DNA of 64,000 nucleotides from Rebecca billardiae RCC1528 (lineage: Eukaryota; Haptophyta): positions 62,001-126,000 of the forward strand of contig OZ251235.1 of the NCBI GenBank assembly GCA_965240325.2, given 5' to 3'. Positions 1 through 9,203 of this stretch are shown here, one piece after another (the stretch's first letter is position 1; every line of letters starts with the position of its first letter). Under the pieces are notes generated by a model that was not told the origin of the DNA, ran no database searches, and worked only from the letters and a program-made list of their open reading frames with translations. Both the position numbers and the translations under genes were made by a program.

Positions 1-1233
1 TAGCTGCTAGTCTAAGTCAGCATTATTATTGAAAATATTAATAGTGAGCAGATTCGGAGTCATCGGAGAGTCCGTGCTCCGCCGCCGGGATGATGGCGCA
101 GTCGTTACTCAGTCTGATTTTATTATTAATAATAAATAATTTTATTACGGATGAGTGCTAATCGGGACCCCGTTAACAGTATATCTGAATTCTGACAATA
201 ATAACCGACGCCGATTAATTAAGTATTAACTGGATCTGACCGATCTTGAAACTAGCAGCAGATGTGTCAAGTCTCAAGATATAGTCGTCGGCACCCAACG
301 GTCGTGCAGACGCGGTGCCCACTCGACCCAGTGTCAGATCGTCGTCAAGGATATAGCCGTCTAGGCGCCGATGCCGCGCGGCCGACCAGGCGACTCAGCA
401 GACTGCGCGCCGGCGGGCCGGCTAACTGGCAGCCCCTGTGCGGCTATCGTCTCAGTCGAGGATGGGACGCCCGCATCCGGGCGGCCGCAGACAGCCTAAC
501 TTCTGGAACCACTGTCGCGTGTACCAGTCACCCGGTGAGGCCTATGCGAACACTGCTGTGGCCTTGTTGCTGACGTTCGTCCGAGGCCGAGGCCCGAGTG
601 CATTGCGCGGCCGGTGGACTTGCGCTCTGGCGGGCAAAGGTGTGCCCGAGGTGCGGATGCCTGCGCGTGCTCCTGGGCGAGAGCGCACAAAGTACTCATC
701 TCACAAACGAGAGGCGCGTTGACGCAGCACCTCGGCCATCACGTACGTCGTACTGCCAACGACTGCGCGCTTGTTGTGGCCACTGCGCTCGCGAGCATGC
801 ATCGCACGAGCTGCTCAAAGTGGTGCCACTGGTGGCCGGCGATGCGGTGGTGGTGCATGGCAGTAGTGTGCGGCTGCTTCGTCACGCCAGCGCAGCAGTC
901 ATGGCCGCTCGTGAGCGGGCCGCGCCGCTGCGCCGATTGTGGCTGGTCCATGGCCGGCGCGGCGACAACTCACGCGCGGTGGAAGTGTGTTCCGGCCGGC
1001 ACCTCTCCTCGTTGGCTCCTCGCGGTGCCGTTTCGCGGATTCTTCTGGCACCTCGGCGCGACCGGCACGGCGGCGGCACCTGCCGCCGCCGCGCCTCCCG
1101 GCAGGGAGCGGTCTTTTGCCCTTGCCAACGGCCGGTGATCGGTCCAATATTCGCACTCGGTCGGACCGGTGCCGAGGACGATCGGCACCACTTCAGGGTG
1201 CTGGGTGCCGGCACGGCAAGCCGTCCGAAGGCG
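1..1233. other. No gene recognised; left-edge spacer
   Basis: The first 250 bases are AT-rich with many stops in all frames. From about 300 the composition becomes GC-rich and open frames appear on both strands, but none shows a recognisable domain or a clear ATG-initiated coding pattern. The frame of the ZIP transporter is open upstream of its ATG at 1234, so an upstream exon or N-terminal extension cannot be excluded. Confidence 0.5.
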
Positions 1234-2094
1234 ATGTCTGCACTCGGCGCGGGCACCCAGATGCAGGCGCTCCTGCTCGACAGCTGGCTCGCATGCCTGG
1301 CCACCGCATTGGGCGCGCTCCCCGCACACGCGCTCCAGGCCGCCGTGGGCGACGCGCGCCGTGCCGCGGTCATCGCTCTCGGCGGCTGCGTCGCCGCAGG
1401 GATGATGATCGGCGCGAGTGCCCTGCTGGTGCTCGACGCGCGCGCGGACGCGAGCACGCTCTTCGATCTGGTGGCGTTCGCCGCCGGCGCGTGTGCGAGC
1501 GTATGTGTCGTTCGCGCCATCGCATGGGCCACAACGCCGGACGCAGACTCCTCCGCCGTGGCCGCCAAGCGCGCCGAGCGCGGCGGTGGCGCGGCCGCTG
1601 TGCGCTCAGCGCTGCTGCTCGTTGCGCTTGCTACCGACGCACTCGCGGAGGGCGTTGCGATGGGCGTCGCCGCGCACCGCGACGAGATGAGCGCTGACGG
1701 TGCAACACGCCGCTCGCTCCCGCTGATGGCCCTGATGCTCGCCGTGCACAACATCCCGGAGGGCATGGCGGCTGCGAGCGCGTGGCACGCTTCGCGCGCG
1801 GAGGGGGGCCAGCTGCAGCGCGTGGCGAGTGGCACCGAGCTGCTGCGCTCGGCTCTGCTCGCGATGGCGACGTCGCTGCCCCAACCCGTCGGGGCCGTGC
1901 TGGCCTTCCACTTCCTCCGCGCCGCCGCGGGCGCGCTGCCCGTCATGCAGGGCGTGGCCGCCGGCTCGCTCGCCTTTGTCGCCGCCGCCGAGCTGCTGCC
2001 ACACGCCACGCCCACGGTCGGCTCCAAGGCGGCGTACGGCACGGCGCTCGCGTCGGCACTGGGCGCGGCCGCGCTGCACGAGCTGACGGGATAG
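1234..2094 (+). CDS. ZIP-family divalent metal transporter (ZupT-like)
   Basis: Predicted 286-residue polytopic membrane protein, close to the length of ZupT/GufA-type ZIP transporters, which move Zn2+, Fe2+ or Mn2+ into the cytosol. The ATG at 1234 is chosen because it gives the usual family length; the frame is open further upstream. Alternating hydrophobic segments fill most of the protein. The clearest signature is HNIPEG near residue 172, the second metal-binding transmembrane motif of ZIPs. The first motif, normally HNFPEG, reads DALAEG near residue 135, so His is replaced by Asp while Glu is kept. Family assignment is firm. Substrate and membrane (plasma membrane, plastid or vacuole) are unknown. 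No intron is needed. Confidence 0.8.
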   Translation: MSALGAGTQMQALLLDSWLACLATALGALPAHALQAAVGDARRAAVIALGGCVAAGMMIGASALLVLDARADASTLFDLVAFAAGACASVCVVRAIAWATTPDADSSAVAAKRAERGGGAAAVRSALLLVALATDALAEGVAMGVAAHRDEMSADGATRRSLPLMALMLAVHNIPEGMAAASAWHASRAEGGQLQRVASGTELLRSALLAMATSLPQPVGAVLAFHFLRAAAGALPVMQGVAAGSLAFVAAAELLPHATPTVGSKAAYGTALASALGAAALHELTG

Positions 2095-2595
2095 GCGGCG
2101 TGGGTGGGCGCTGGCGCATCCGCGCTGGTGCCTCGGAATCGCGAGCCCCGCCCGCTCGTCAACAGAGCCGGCAGGCCTGCTCCGTGCATTCGTCACGCGA
2201 CGGGACCTCGCAAACGCTGTTAACGCAGGCTGACGCGTCGTCGTAACAATCTGTGGTCAGGCGACGAGGCTACTGTAGCAGCAGGGTCATACATGGGATG
2301 TGTATGGCTTCGTCGATTCTCTACGGGTATGCTACTAGCTAGCTCAACTCAGACGAGCCCAGCCGGCCCTGGCGGCGGGTGGCCGATGGGCGCTGGCCAC
2401 TGCGGTTGTCCGGCCAAGGCCCGGGGGTTTTATTCGGTTTTCCGGCGAATTGCGCCTCATTTCCGCCGTGATTTGGAGATTTGCCGCTGACGGCGGCGCG
2501 GCTCAGGCCTGGGCGGACAGCCGCTGGCGGCGACAGCGATGGCGGCTCGCCTTCATTGACACGTCGTTGCACACAATCGCGCTCGGCCGGCCGGC
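2095..2595. other. Intergenic spacer
   Basis: Mixed-composition sequence between two plus-strand genes. I see no conserved open frame, RNA gene or repeat in it. Confidence 0.5.
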
Positions 2596-3408
2596 ATGGG
2601 TAAGGGCAAGCGCAAACGTGGGAGTGGCGATGGCTGGCAGACGCACGGGCCACCGATGCGCACCGTCTCGGGCCGCATGTCGAGCGGCAGCCCGGCGAAC
2701 GATGAGTGGCAGACGACGCGGCGCACGTGGGCGCAGCTGGCGCCCGCGCTCAGGGCGTACACTCGCGCACGCGTGTGGATGCCATTTTACTACGACGGCG
2801 AGTGCGCGTCGCACATGCGCTCGCTCGGCTTCGAGCACATCATCCACGCGGACGACGACTTCTTCGCCAAGGTGAGCGACGCGGCGTTCATGGAAGGCGT
2901 CGACGTGATCGTGGACAACCCGCCGTACACCGCACACGAGACGAAGGAGCGCGTGCTGCGCGCGCTCGCGGCGAGCGGCAAGCCGTTCGTGATGCTGCTC
3001 CCCATGTCGATCGTGCACGTCGCCTTCGTCCGCGACATCCTCGACATGCGCGCCGTGCAGCTCCTCGTCCCGCGCCGCGTGTACGTGCGCAAGGCCTCCG
3101 GCCCAGAGCTGCCGTTCAAGTACCTGGTCTGGCTGTGCTACAAGACGGGCTTCGAGCGGGACCTGGAGTTCCTCGCGGACGACGAGGAGGTGGGCGACGG
3201 CGGAGTGGCGGAGGCCGGGCCACGCGCGGGGGTCGACGCTGCCGACGGCAGCGACGACGACGACGGCGACGACAGCGACGAGGACGACGGCGACACGGGT
3301 CAGCCGCGAGGGGGCCGTGCTGGCGGAAGGGGCGGCGGGCACGGGCAAGAGAAGGGCAGGGCGCGAGCGCGGGCGAACGCGCGGGCCAAGCGCCGAGCGC
3401 GGCGATGA
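2596..3408 (+). CDS. DNPPY-motif methyltransferase-like protein
   Basis: Predicted 270-residue soluble protein, no intron. The segment VDVIVDNPPYT near residue 107 matches motif IV (D/N-PP-Y/F) of amino-group methyltransferases acting on adenine in DNA or RNA. It is preceded by WMPFYYDG near residue 62 and followed by a KPFVMLLP strand near residue 130. The same order of WxPxYxxG, DNPPY and a PxxLLLP-like strand is familiar from a group of algal and protist proteins annotated only as methyltransferase-like. A classical glycine-rich SAM motif I is not obvious. The C-terminus changes abruptly to an Asp-rich stretch (about 213-235) and then an Arg/Lys/Gly-rich tail, which suggests nucleic-acid binding. 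The substrate is unknown; calling it an N6-adenine enzyme is inference. Confidence 0.6.
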   Translation: MGKGKRKRGSGDGWQTHGPPMRTVSGRMSSGSPANDEWQTTRRTWAQLAPALRAYTRARVWMPFYYDGECASHMRSLGFEHIIHADDDFFAKVSDAAFMEGVDVIVDNPPYTAHETKERVLRALAASGKPFVMLLPMSIVHVAFVRDILDMRAVQLLVPRRVYVRKASGPELPFKYLVWLCYKTGFERDLEFLADDEEVGDGGVAEAGPRAGVDAADGSDDDDGDDSDEDDGDTGQPRGGRAGGRGGGHGQEKGRARARANARAKRRARR

Positions 3409-3655
3409 GCCGTCGCAGCCTGCGGCACTGACGTGCAGGCTCCAGCAGCTTGGGCCATACATCATCGGCGGATACTGGCAACATCGTCAGAAGCCAGCGT
3501 AACTAGTCCGGGCGCCGAGGACGACTTGAGACTGAGCCGGATTCTTCCGCTTGACGCTTGCGGCGCTGCGCACGCCTCGCGGCCCTGGACACGCGCGTGG
3601 CCCAGAGCCGAGCAGCTCCCTCGACCGCGTCTCGACTCGCGTCCTCCAGCCAACC

Positions 3656-4967
3656 ATGTGGGGCGGTGCTTACGGCGGCGCGGCGCAGCAGCAGCAGCAG
3701 TCACAGGTGCCGCAGCTCCCCTCGGTGCAGGCCGTCCTCGACGAGATGTACCAGATGGGCACGCTCATGCCCGGCGACCTCGACTTCAACGTGCAGTCGT
3801 CGCTCCGGCAGCTGCCCGAGCCGCAGGGGTACGAGGTCGCGCAGAAGTTCAAGGAGGCGAACACGGGCGGCATCCGGAACAAGTCGGCGTTCCTCTCGAA
3901 CGTCATCAAGCGCATCCGCGACACCGTCCCCGCGGGCATGGGCGGCATGGGCGGCATGCCCGGCATGGCCGCCGCCGCCAACCCGTACAACAAGACGGTG
4001 CACATCGGCAACCTGCCGCCCGCGTGCACGCCCGACGTGATCCGGCAGCTCTTCTCGCACTTCGGCGCGATCGTGGACGTGCGCTTCGGCGGCAACGCCA
4101 AGTACGCCTTCGTCGACTACGCCGAGCCCCCGAGCGCGCAGGCCGCCATGCAGATGAACCAGTACGACCTGTGGGGCTTCCGGCTGCGCGTCGAGGCCGC
4201 CTCGTCCTTCCGGCAGAACGCCGCGCCGGGCGCGCCGCCGGCGGCGCCCGGCTACGGCGGCGCGGCGTACGGCGCGTACGACCCCGCCGCCGCGGCGTAC
4301 GGCGCCTCGTCCGCGCCGCCGCAGGCCGCGTACCAGCCGCCGCCCGCCACCGGGTATGAGCAGCAGCAGCCGGCGCCGCAGCAGCACGCGCCGCCACCGC
4401 AGGCGTACGCGGACGCGCAGGTGGGCGCGAAGCGGCCGCGGTACGGCGAGCCGGGCGCGTCCGAGCCGACGACGCGCGCCGAGTGCGACCAAATCCTCGC
4501 GCAGCTTCACGAGGAGCATGTGCGTGCCGCGCCCGCCGCCGCCGCCGCCGCCACCGCGAGCGGGCATCGGCGCCCTCCGCGCGCCTCGCCCCGCGCGAGC
4601 GCGCGCCGCGTGAGCTCGCCGCGCCCTGTGCCGCCGCCCCGCTCACGCCCCGCCGCGCGCGCGCGCGTGCGCGCGGTGTGCGTGTGCGCAGGCGGAGCTC
4701 GCGCGCAAGATCGCCGAGCTCACCGCGAAGCGCGACGCCATGCCCGAGCCGGCGCCCGCCGCCGAGCTGCACGCCGCCGAGCATCACGCCGCCGAGCAGC
4801 ACGCCGCCGCCCCCGCCGCAACGGAAGGCGGCGCGGCCGAGGCGGCTGCCAACCACACGGAGCAGCAGCACGCGGAGCACGCGGGGGCAGACGGCGCCGC
4901 CGCCGACGCGGCCGGCGCGACGGAGGCGGACGGCGCGGCGCCGCCGCCGCCGCCGCAGGAGGAGTGA
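3656..4967 (+). CDS. RRM RNA-binding protein with hnRNP Q-type N-terminal domain
   Basis: Two exons: 3656-4519 and 4692-4967, with a 172-bp phase-0 intron (GTGCGT...GCAG), giving 379 residues. Residues about 20-92 resemble the acidic/NURR domain of hnRNP Q/R, including the NKSAFL..V.K..R signature. Residues about 113-185 form one RRM, with RNP2-like VHIGNL and RNP1-like KYAFVDY. A low-complexity Ala/Gly/Tyr/Gln-rich segment follows, then a helical Glu/Ala/Lys-rich stretch across the splice junction, and a His/Ala/Glu-rich and polyproline tail. This layout suggests a nuclear or cytoplasmic mRNA-binding protein in splicing, stability or granules. The single RRM is fewer than the three in animal hnRNP Q. 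The splice junction is supported by both exons being open in the same phase. Confidence 0.8.
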
Positions 4968-5046
4968 GGGAGCGTGGCCGAAGGCGGCACTACGGCGCGG
5001 CGCGCACGCGGCCACTGCTGTGCCTTCGCCCCACGCCGTGCGAGCG

Positions 5047-5220
5047 CGGCGCGGCGCGGCGCGGCGCGGCGCGGCGCGGCGCGGCGCGGCGCGGCGCGGC
5101 GCGGGCGCGGGCGTGGGCGCGGGCGCGGTGCCGGCGCGGGCGTGGGCGCGAGCGCGGCGCGGCGCGGCGCGGCGCGGCGCGGCGCGGCGCCGGCGCGGCG
5201 CGGCGCGGCGCGGACGCGCG
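5047..5220. repeat. (GGCGC)n GC pentanucleotide tract
   Basis: Near-perfect GGCGC/GCGCG units run from about 5047 to 5100, break into GGGCGC variants, and resume at about 5157-5220. The tract lies about 80-250 bp past the stop codon of the RRM gene, so it may fall in or just beyond its 3' untranslated region. It is strongly self-complementary. Confidence 0.85.
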
Positions 5221-6267
5221 GCGTGTGGCGCGTGGCGCGGCGCGGCACTGGCGCCGGCGCGTGCGCCTCCAGCGCGGCGCACCCGTGGGCTGCTGCGCCC
5301 CTCCGGCGGTGCGTGTCCCGTCTCTCTTCGGTGGTGTGAGCCTGTGCCGCCCGACTCCCGAGCTCCCTCCGGCGCTGCGACGCGTGAGCGCCTCCGCCTG
5401 TGCAAGCGCTGCCTCCCGCCTCGCGTGCTCGCGCGGCGCGGCGCAGCGCGGCGCCGCGCGCGCGGCGCGCCGCGCCGCTCCCGTGTCCACACCCTGTCCA
5501 CACCGTGTCCCACACTACCGCCAGTACCACTCTGAGATCGTCCGGCGCACGCCTTCCGGCCGTGCCACCTCGTGACTCACGCCGCCGCAGCGCGCGCGCC
5601 GGCGCGTTCCGCCTCCGCGACCCGCCTCGGCGCGCTGCGGGGCGCCGGGGCGCGCCCTGCGTGCCGCGCTCGCTCCGCTGCCACTCCAAATCTCCGGTGC
5701 TCCGCGGCGCTCCCGCGGCCCTCGCGACTGCGAGTGTGCGCGCGCACGGCGCACGCCTGCCCGCCGCTCCTGCGCCTGGCGCGTCCGCCTGAGCCCAGCC
5801 CGCCCGCCGCCGCGTTGCTCATGTCCTACCTCCTGCGACACACGGCGGCGCTCACGCTTCCGAGCCCCCGCGGCGTTCCCACCGCGCCTGCGGCGCGCCG
5901 GAACTCCAATGCTGCGGCGATGCTTGGCCGGGCACGTGCCACGTTCATGCAGACGGAGTCTGACTGAGATCGCTGCGTGTCTGAGCGTGTGCTAGTAACA
6001 CTGCGCTGTACGCATATATATATAGTGATGCGTATACATATATGTTACGTATGTACGTAGGTATGACCGCGTTCCGCGGTCCTTTTCCGTAGAACGAACG
6101 TAGTTCGGGGCCCGCGGTGGCGGTGCACCCTCCGTCGCAGTCGTCCCGTACACGTGTAACTAGACTCCATCCAGCGGCGCGCCGCCCCAGCGCCGCGCCG
6201 CCGCCGGCGTGCGCCGAGTGTGGATGTCGGTCGTCGGCCGAGCTGCCCTCATCACAGACGGCCCTTA

Positions 6268-6800
6268 CCTGACCCCCTGCGCGTGCGCGACGGCCGACAG
6301 GCGGATGCGACTCGGCGTGATCGACGCACGAGCGCGACTGTTGCACGCCAGGCCACCGGCGGAGCTGACTGACAGCCAGGGAGCCGGACGGCGCGGGACC
6401 GCGCGGATTCGACCGTTCGTTCGGGCCTGCCGCTGACCGTCGTCGCCGCGACGCCAGCAGCGCAGGAGTAGATGATCTGCAGGTCAGTAGGGTTCGACCT
6501 GCGCGCCTGCGCGACGGCCGACAGGCGGGCGCGAGGCGTGAGCGACGCATGAGCGCGACTCTACGTGCACACCAGGCACCACGCGGCCGAGCTGACTGAC
6601 CGCGAGCCAGGGAGCACGGTGCGAGCAGCCATGCAGCACCGGTGCTTGCGCGCGCCGCGCGTGCACGGGGTGACACACCTCGGTCAGGCTCGGCACGCGT
6701 CGCAGAGGCACGGCCAGCTCTGGGCACGCCAGGCGCCCAGGCCACGCGGAGCTGACAGCCACGGGGAGCCGACGGCGCGCGGGGCCGCGGCCAGTTCCGA
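6268..6800. repeat. Three imperfect GC-rich tandem repeats
   Basis: Three related blocks lie at about 6268-6420, 6495-6640 and 6680-6800. The first two share the string GCGCGACGGCCGACAGGCG, a GAGCGCGACT motif and GAGCTGACTGAC, in the same order. The third keeps CACGCCAGGC, GGAGCTGAC and GGGAGCC in the same order but is more diverged. This looks like an old local duplication in non-coding DNA. Confidence 0.55.
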
Positions 6801-9203
6801 GTTCGACTTGCGCCTGCTCTGAAGAAGAGTTCTGGGAGACCCTGGCGGAGAGGCATGGCAAGGGGGGCGTGTGGTGAAGTCGGAGACTCAGAGATCGATC
6901 AGTCCGGCATCATGCGCCGCTGCCCCCGAGCTTGCGAGAGCCCGAACACAGGGCGGCGGCTGCGGCGGCGGCGGCGCGGCCGCGCGCCGGCCGGCCGCGC
7001 AGGCATCGACAGGGCGCGGCAGGGGCGTGCGGAGTGACTAGTGAGCGGGCACGAACGCGATGTCGACGGCCGTCGGGACCCGCCGCAGACGCGCGCTCCA
7101 GGCGCCACTCGGCACTTGCCACGCGCACCTGCCCATCGAGCGCCCCCTTGCGGACCAACCAAGAGTCGTCGCGGCTCGCTCGCCACCCCAGAAGAAACCT
7201 GCACAGCACGTCGTCCTTGCGACGGCGGCAGGTTTTGAGCTCGCCAGCTCGGTAAGTCAGTGACTATGGAATGGGCTGGCAACGAATAGCTGCGCGGGTA
7301 TTTTCAATAAGGCTTGCGGGTTTTAGACTCTAGATACCAACCGCCGCGAAGCCAAGTTCATATTCATCAAGGCGGAGGCAAACTATCACACATGAACGAG
7401 AGTCTACCCACAAAATCGCGCTCGTAACGAACCGTTACACTAATGTCACGTCCAGCTGACGTCCAGATCGCACTTTACTTAAGGGAATCAGCTGGTCGCG
7501 GTTATTTTCGGCCTAATAGACCTCTCTATGCGATCTCAAAAACTCGAAACTCGGTCTCCGCCAGCCCTAAAAATCGCCCCCCGTCCCTTTTTTCTTGATC
7601 AAAGATCTTTTTGAAACGTGGTTCGGGCCCGCTGGTGCGGGCTCCACGCTGCGCGCTCCGCCCTGCACCGCGGGCCATGATAATGCCATGCCCATAGGTA
7701 ACCCGGGTCACTCGGAGTCAGTACGACTGATGCTCAACTACAGTACTTCTACTAACTAGCAGCACAGTTGCCAGTAATAACTCAAACTGAGTAGCAGTGA
7801 GTAGAGCTCATCTAGTGAGTGATCTATGAGTATAGATCGGGCGCTGACTGATGATTGTCGATATGTGATGATAGTAGGCCTGTTTTATTTCTACCAGATT
7901 CCATTATTACTATGTCACGGCGACAAACCCGTGCCCGCCAGTGGGAATCGGTGTCACGCCCCGTCGGATGTACCTCTCACGGCCGATGGCGGCCTCCACG
8001 TGCGTGAGGAATGCGATTCGTGCACTCCTCGGTGACCGGTGAGTGCACGAATCCAGTTGCGGCGCTCGTCCGCCTCGTCGTCGTCGCACACGAGGTACAT
8101 CCAACACCATGGGTCGGATCGCAGAACTCTCCGCGCGCTCGCGCTCGCGCGGCGAGGCACTGGCAGGCTTGTTCTTCATCTTGGCCAAGGCTGCAGCCTG
8201 CCAGATGCGCGAGAACGCGTGTGCATGCCTTTCCGCGCGTCATGAGTGCGCGTTGCACGCATCCTATCGTAGTCTACGCCGACGAGGCCTGAGCATCCAC
8301 GTCAACCAGCCTGCCACGATCACGTTCAAATGCAGGCGGCAAGCTGCATGCGAGCGGCACGCAACGGAAGCATCTCAAGCCCGACAAAGTAGTGGCGGAG
8401 GAGCTTGTAGAGCTGGTGGCGATTGCAGTCTATATGTTCATCACCTGTTCAGAGTCGCCAACTGACACGGGCGCGACGTAGCCAAGGTAGAGTGCCTGCA
8501 GCTTGCAGCAAGCCCGCAGCTGCCACCTCGGCGACGATCGTCACACAACCGTGCGCCGCGACTGACCCCTGTGTCAGGGCGAAGCACCAGGCAAGGCTAA
8601 GCAGCATGCCATGGCAACATCTTTCGCTACAGGTCAGCGCGCTAGTACGAGAATGCGCCAACGACGTGCCATCAGTACTCCGCAATCGCGCCGGCACCGC
8701 ACCAGCGGCCAAGCAGCCGCCATTTTGCCGCGTTTTGGCGGATGTCGCCGATGGGCTCTCGTAGAATTAAAACAGGCCAGTAGTAAACTTTATTATTATT
8801 GTTGTCATATCGTATTATTATAATAAAGTAACCGTTGACCGTGTGGCGTGTCAGTGACACTGTGCTGCTGACTTGGTCTTATTGGGCTTGGCAGCAGTCT
8901 GGCTCTGAGTCAGCTGTCAGCATATCATTGCCAATGCCATGATTCGCGGCACATTCGGCGCCTCGTCGGTCATCGATCATCACGGCTGCGGCGCTCGTCG
9001 TCGCCAAGCCCGACGAGAAGTGGGATAGAATGTGGGCGGCCACACCAGCAGTCACCCGGGACAGAGCGCGCGGCCGAGGAGTGGCGCGCGCGCTTCGTCC
9101 CGGCGATGGGCTCGCGCCTGGCGGCGTCGCGCTGCGCCATGGTTGGGCAGGTTGCGCGCCCTCCTCTGAGCGGCGTGCCGTGTCCGCACGAGCGACGCGC
9201 TCA

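Larger units (their letters stand above)
4968..9203. other. 4.2-kb gene-poor region with low-complexity repeats
   Basis: Between the RRM gene and aminopeptidase P. It holds a (GGCGC)n tract at 5047-5220, GC-rich low-complexity sequence to about 5900, three imperfect repeats at 6268-6800, and AT-richer sequence from 7260 to 9000. Long open frames at 5.0-5.8 kb exist on both strands only because the GC repeat has no stops. A short stretch around 7960-8160 on the minus strand looks somewhat coding-like but is interrupted. I see no supportable gene. Confidence 0.5.

Noticed and set aside
4974-5689. Open frames through the GGCGC tract on both strands
   Set aside because: They exist because the repeat contains no stop codon in any frame. 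The translations are pure Arg/Gly/Ala low complexity.
6480-6560. GGTTCGA-containing stretch as a tRNA T-loop
   Set aside because: No matching acceptor, D or anticodon stems could be built around it.
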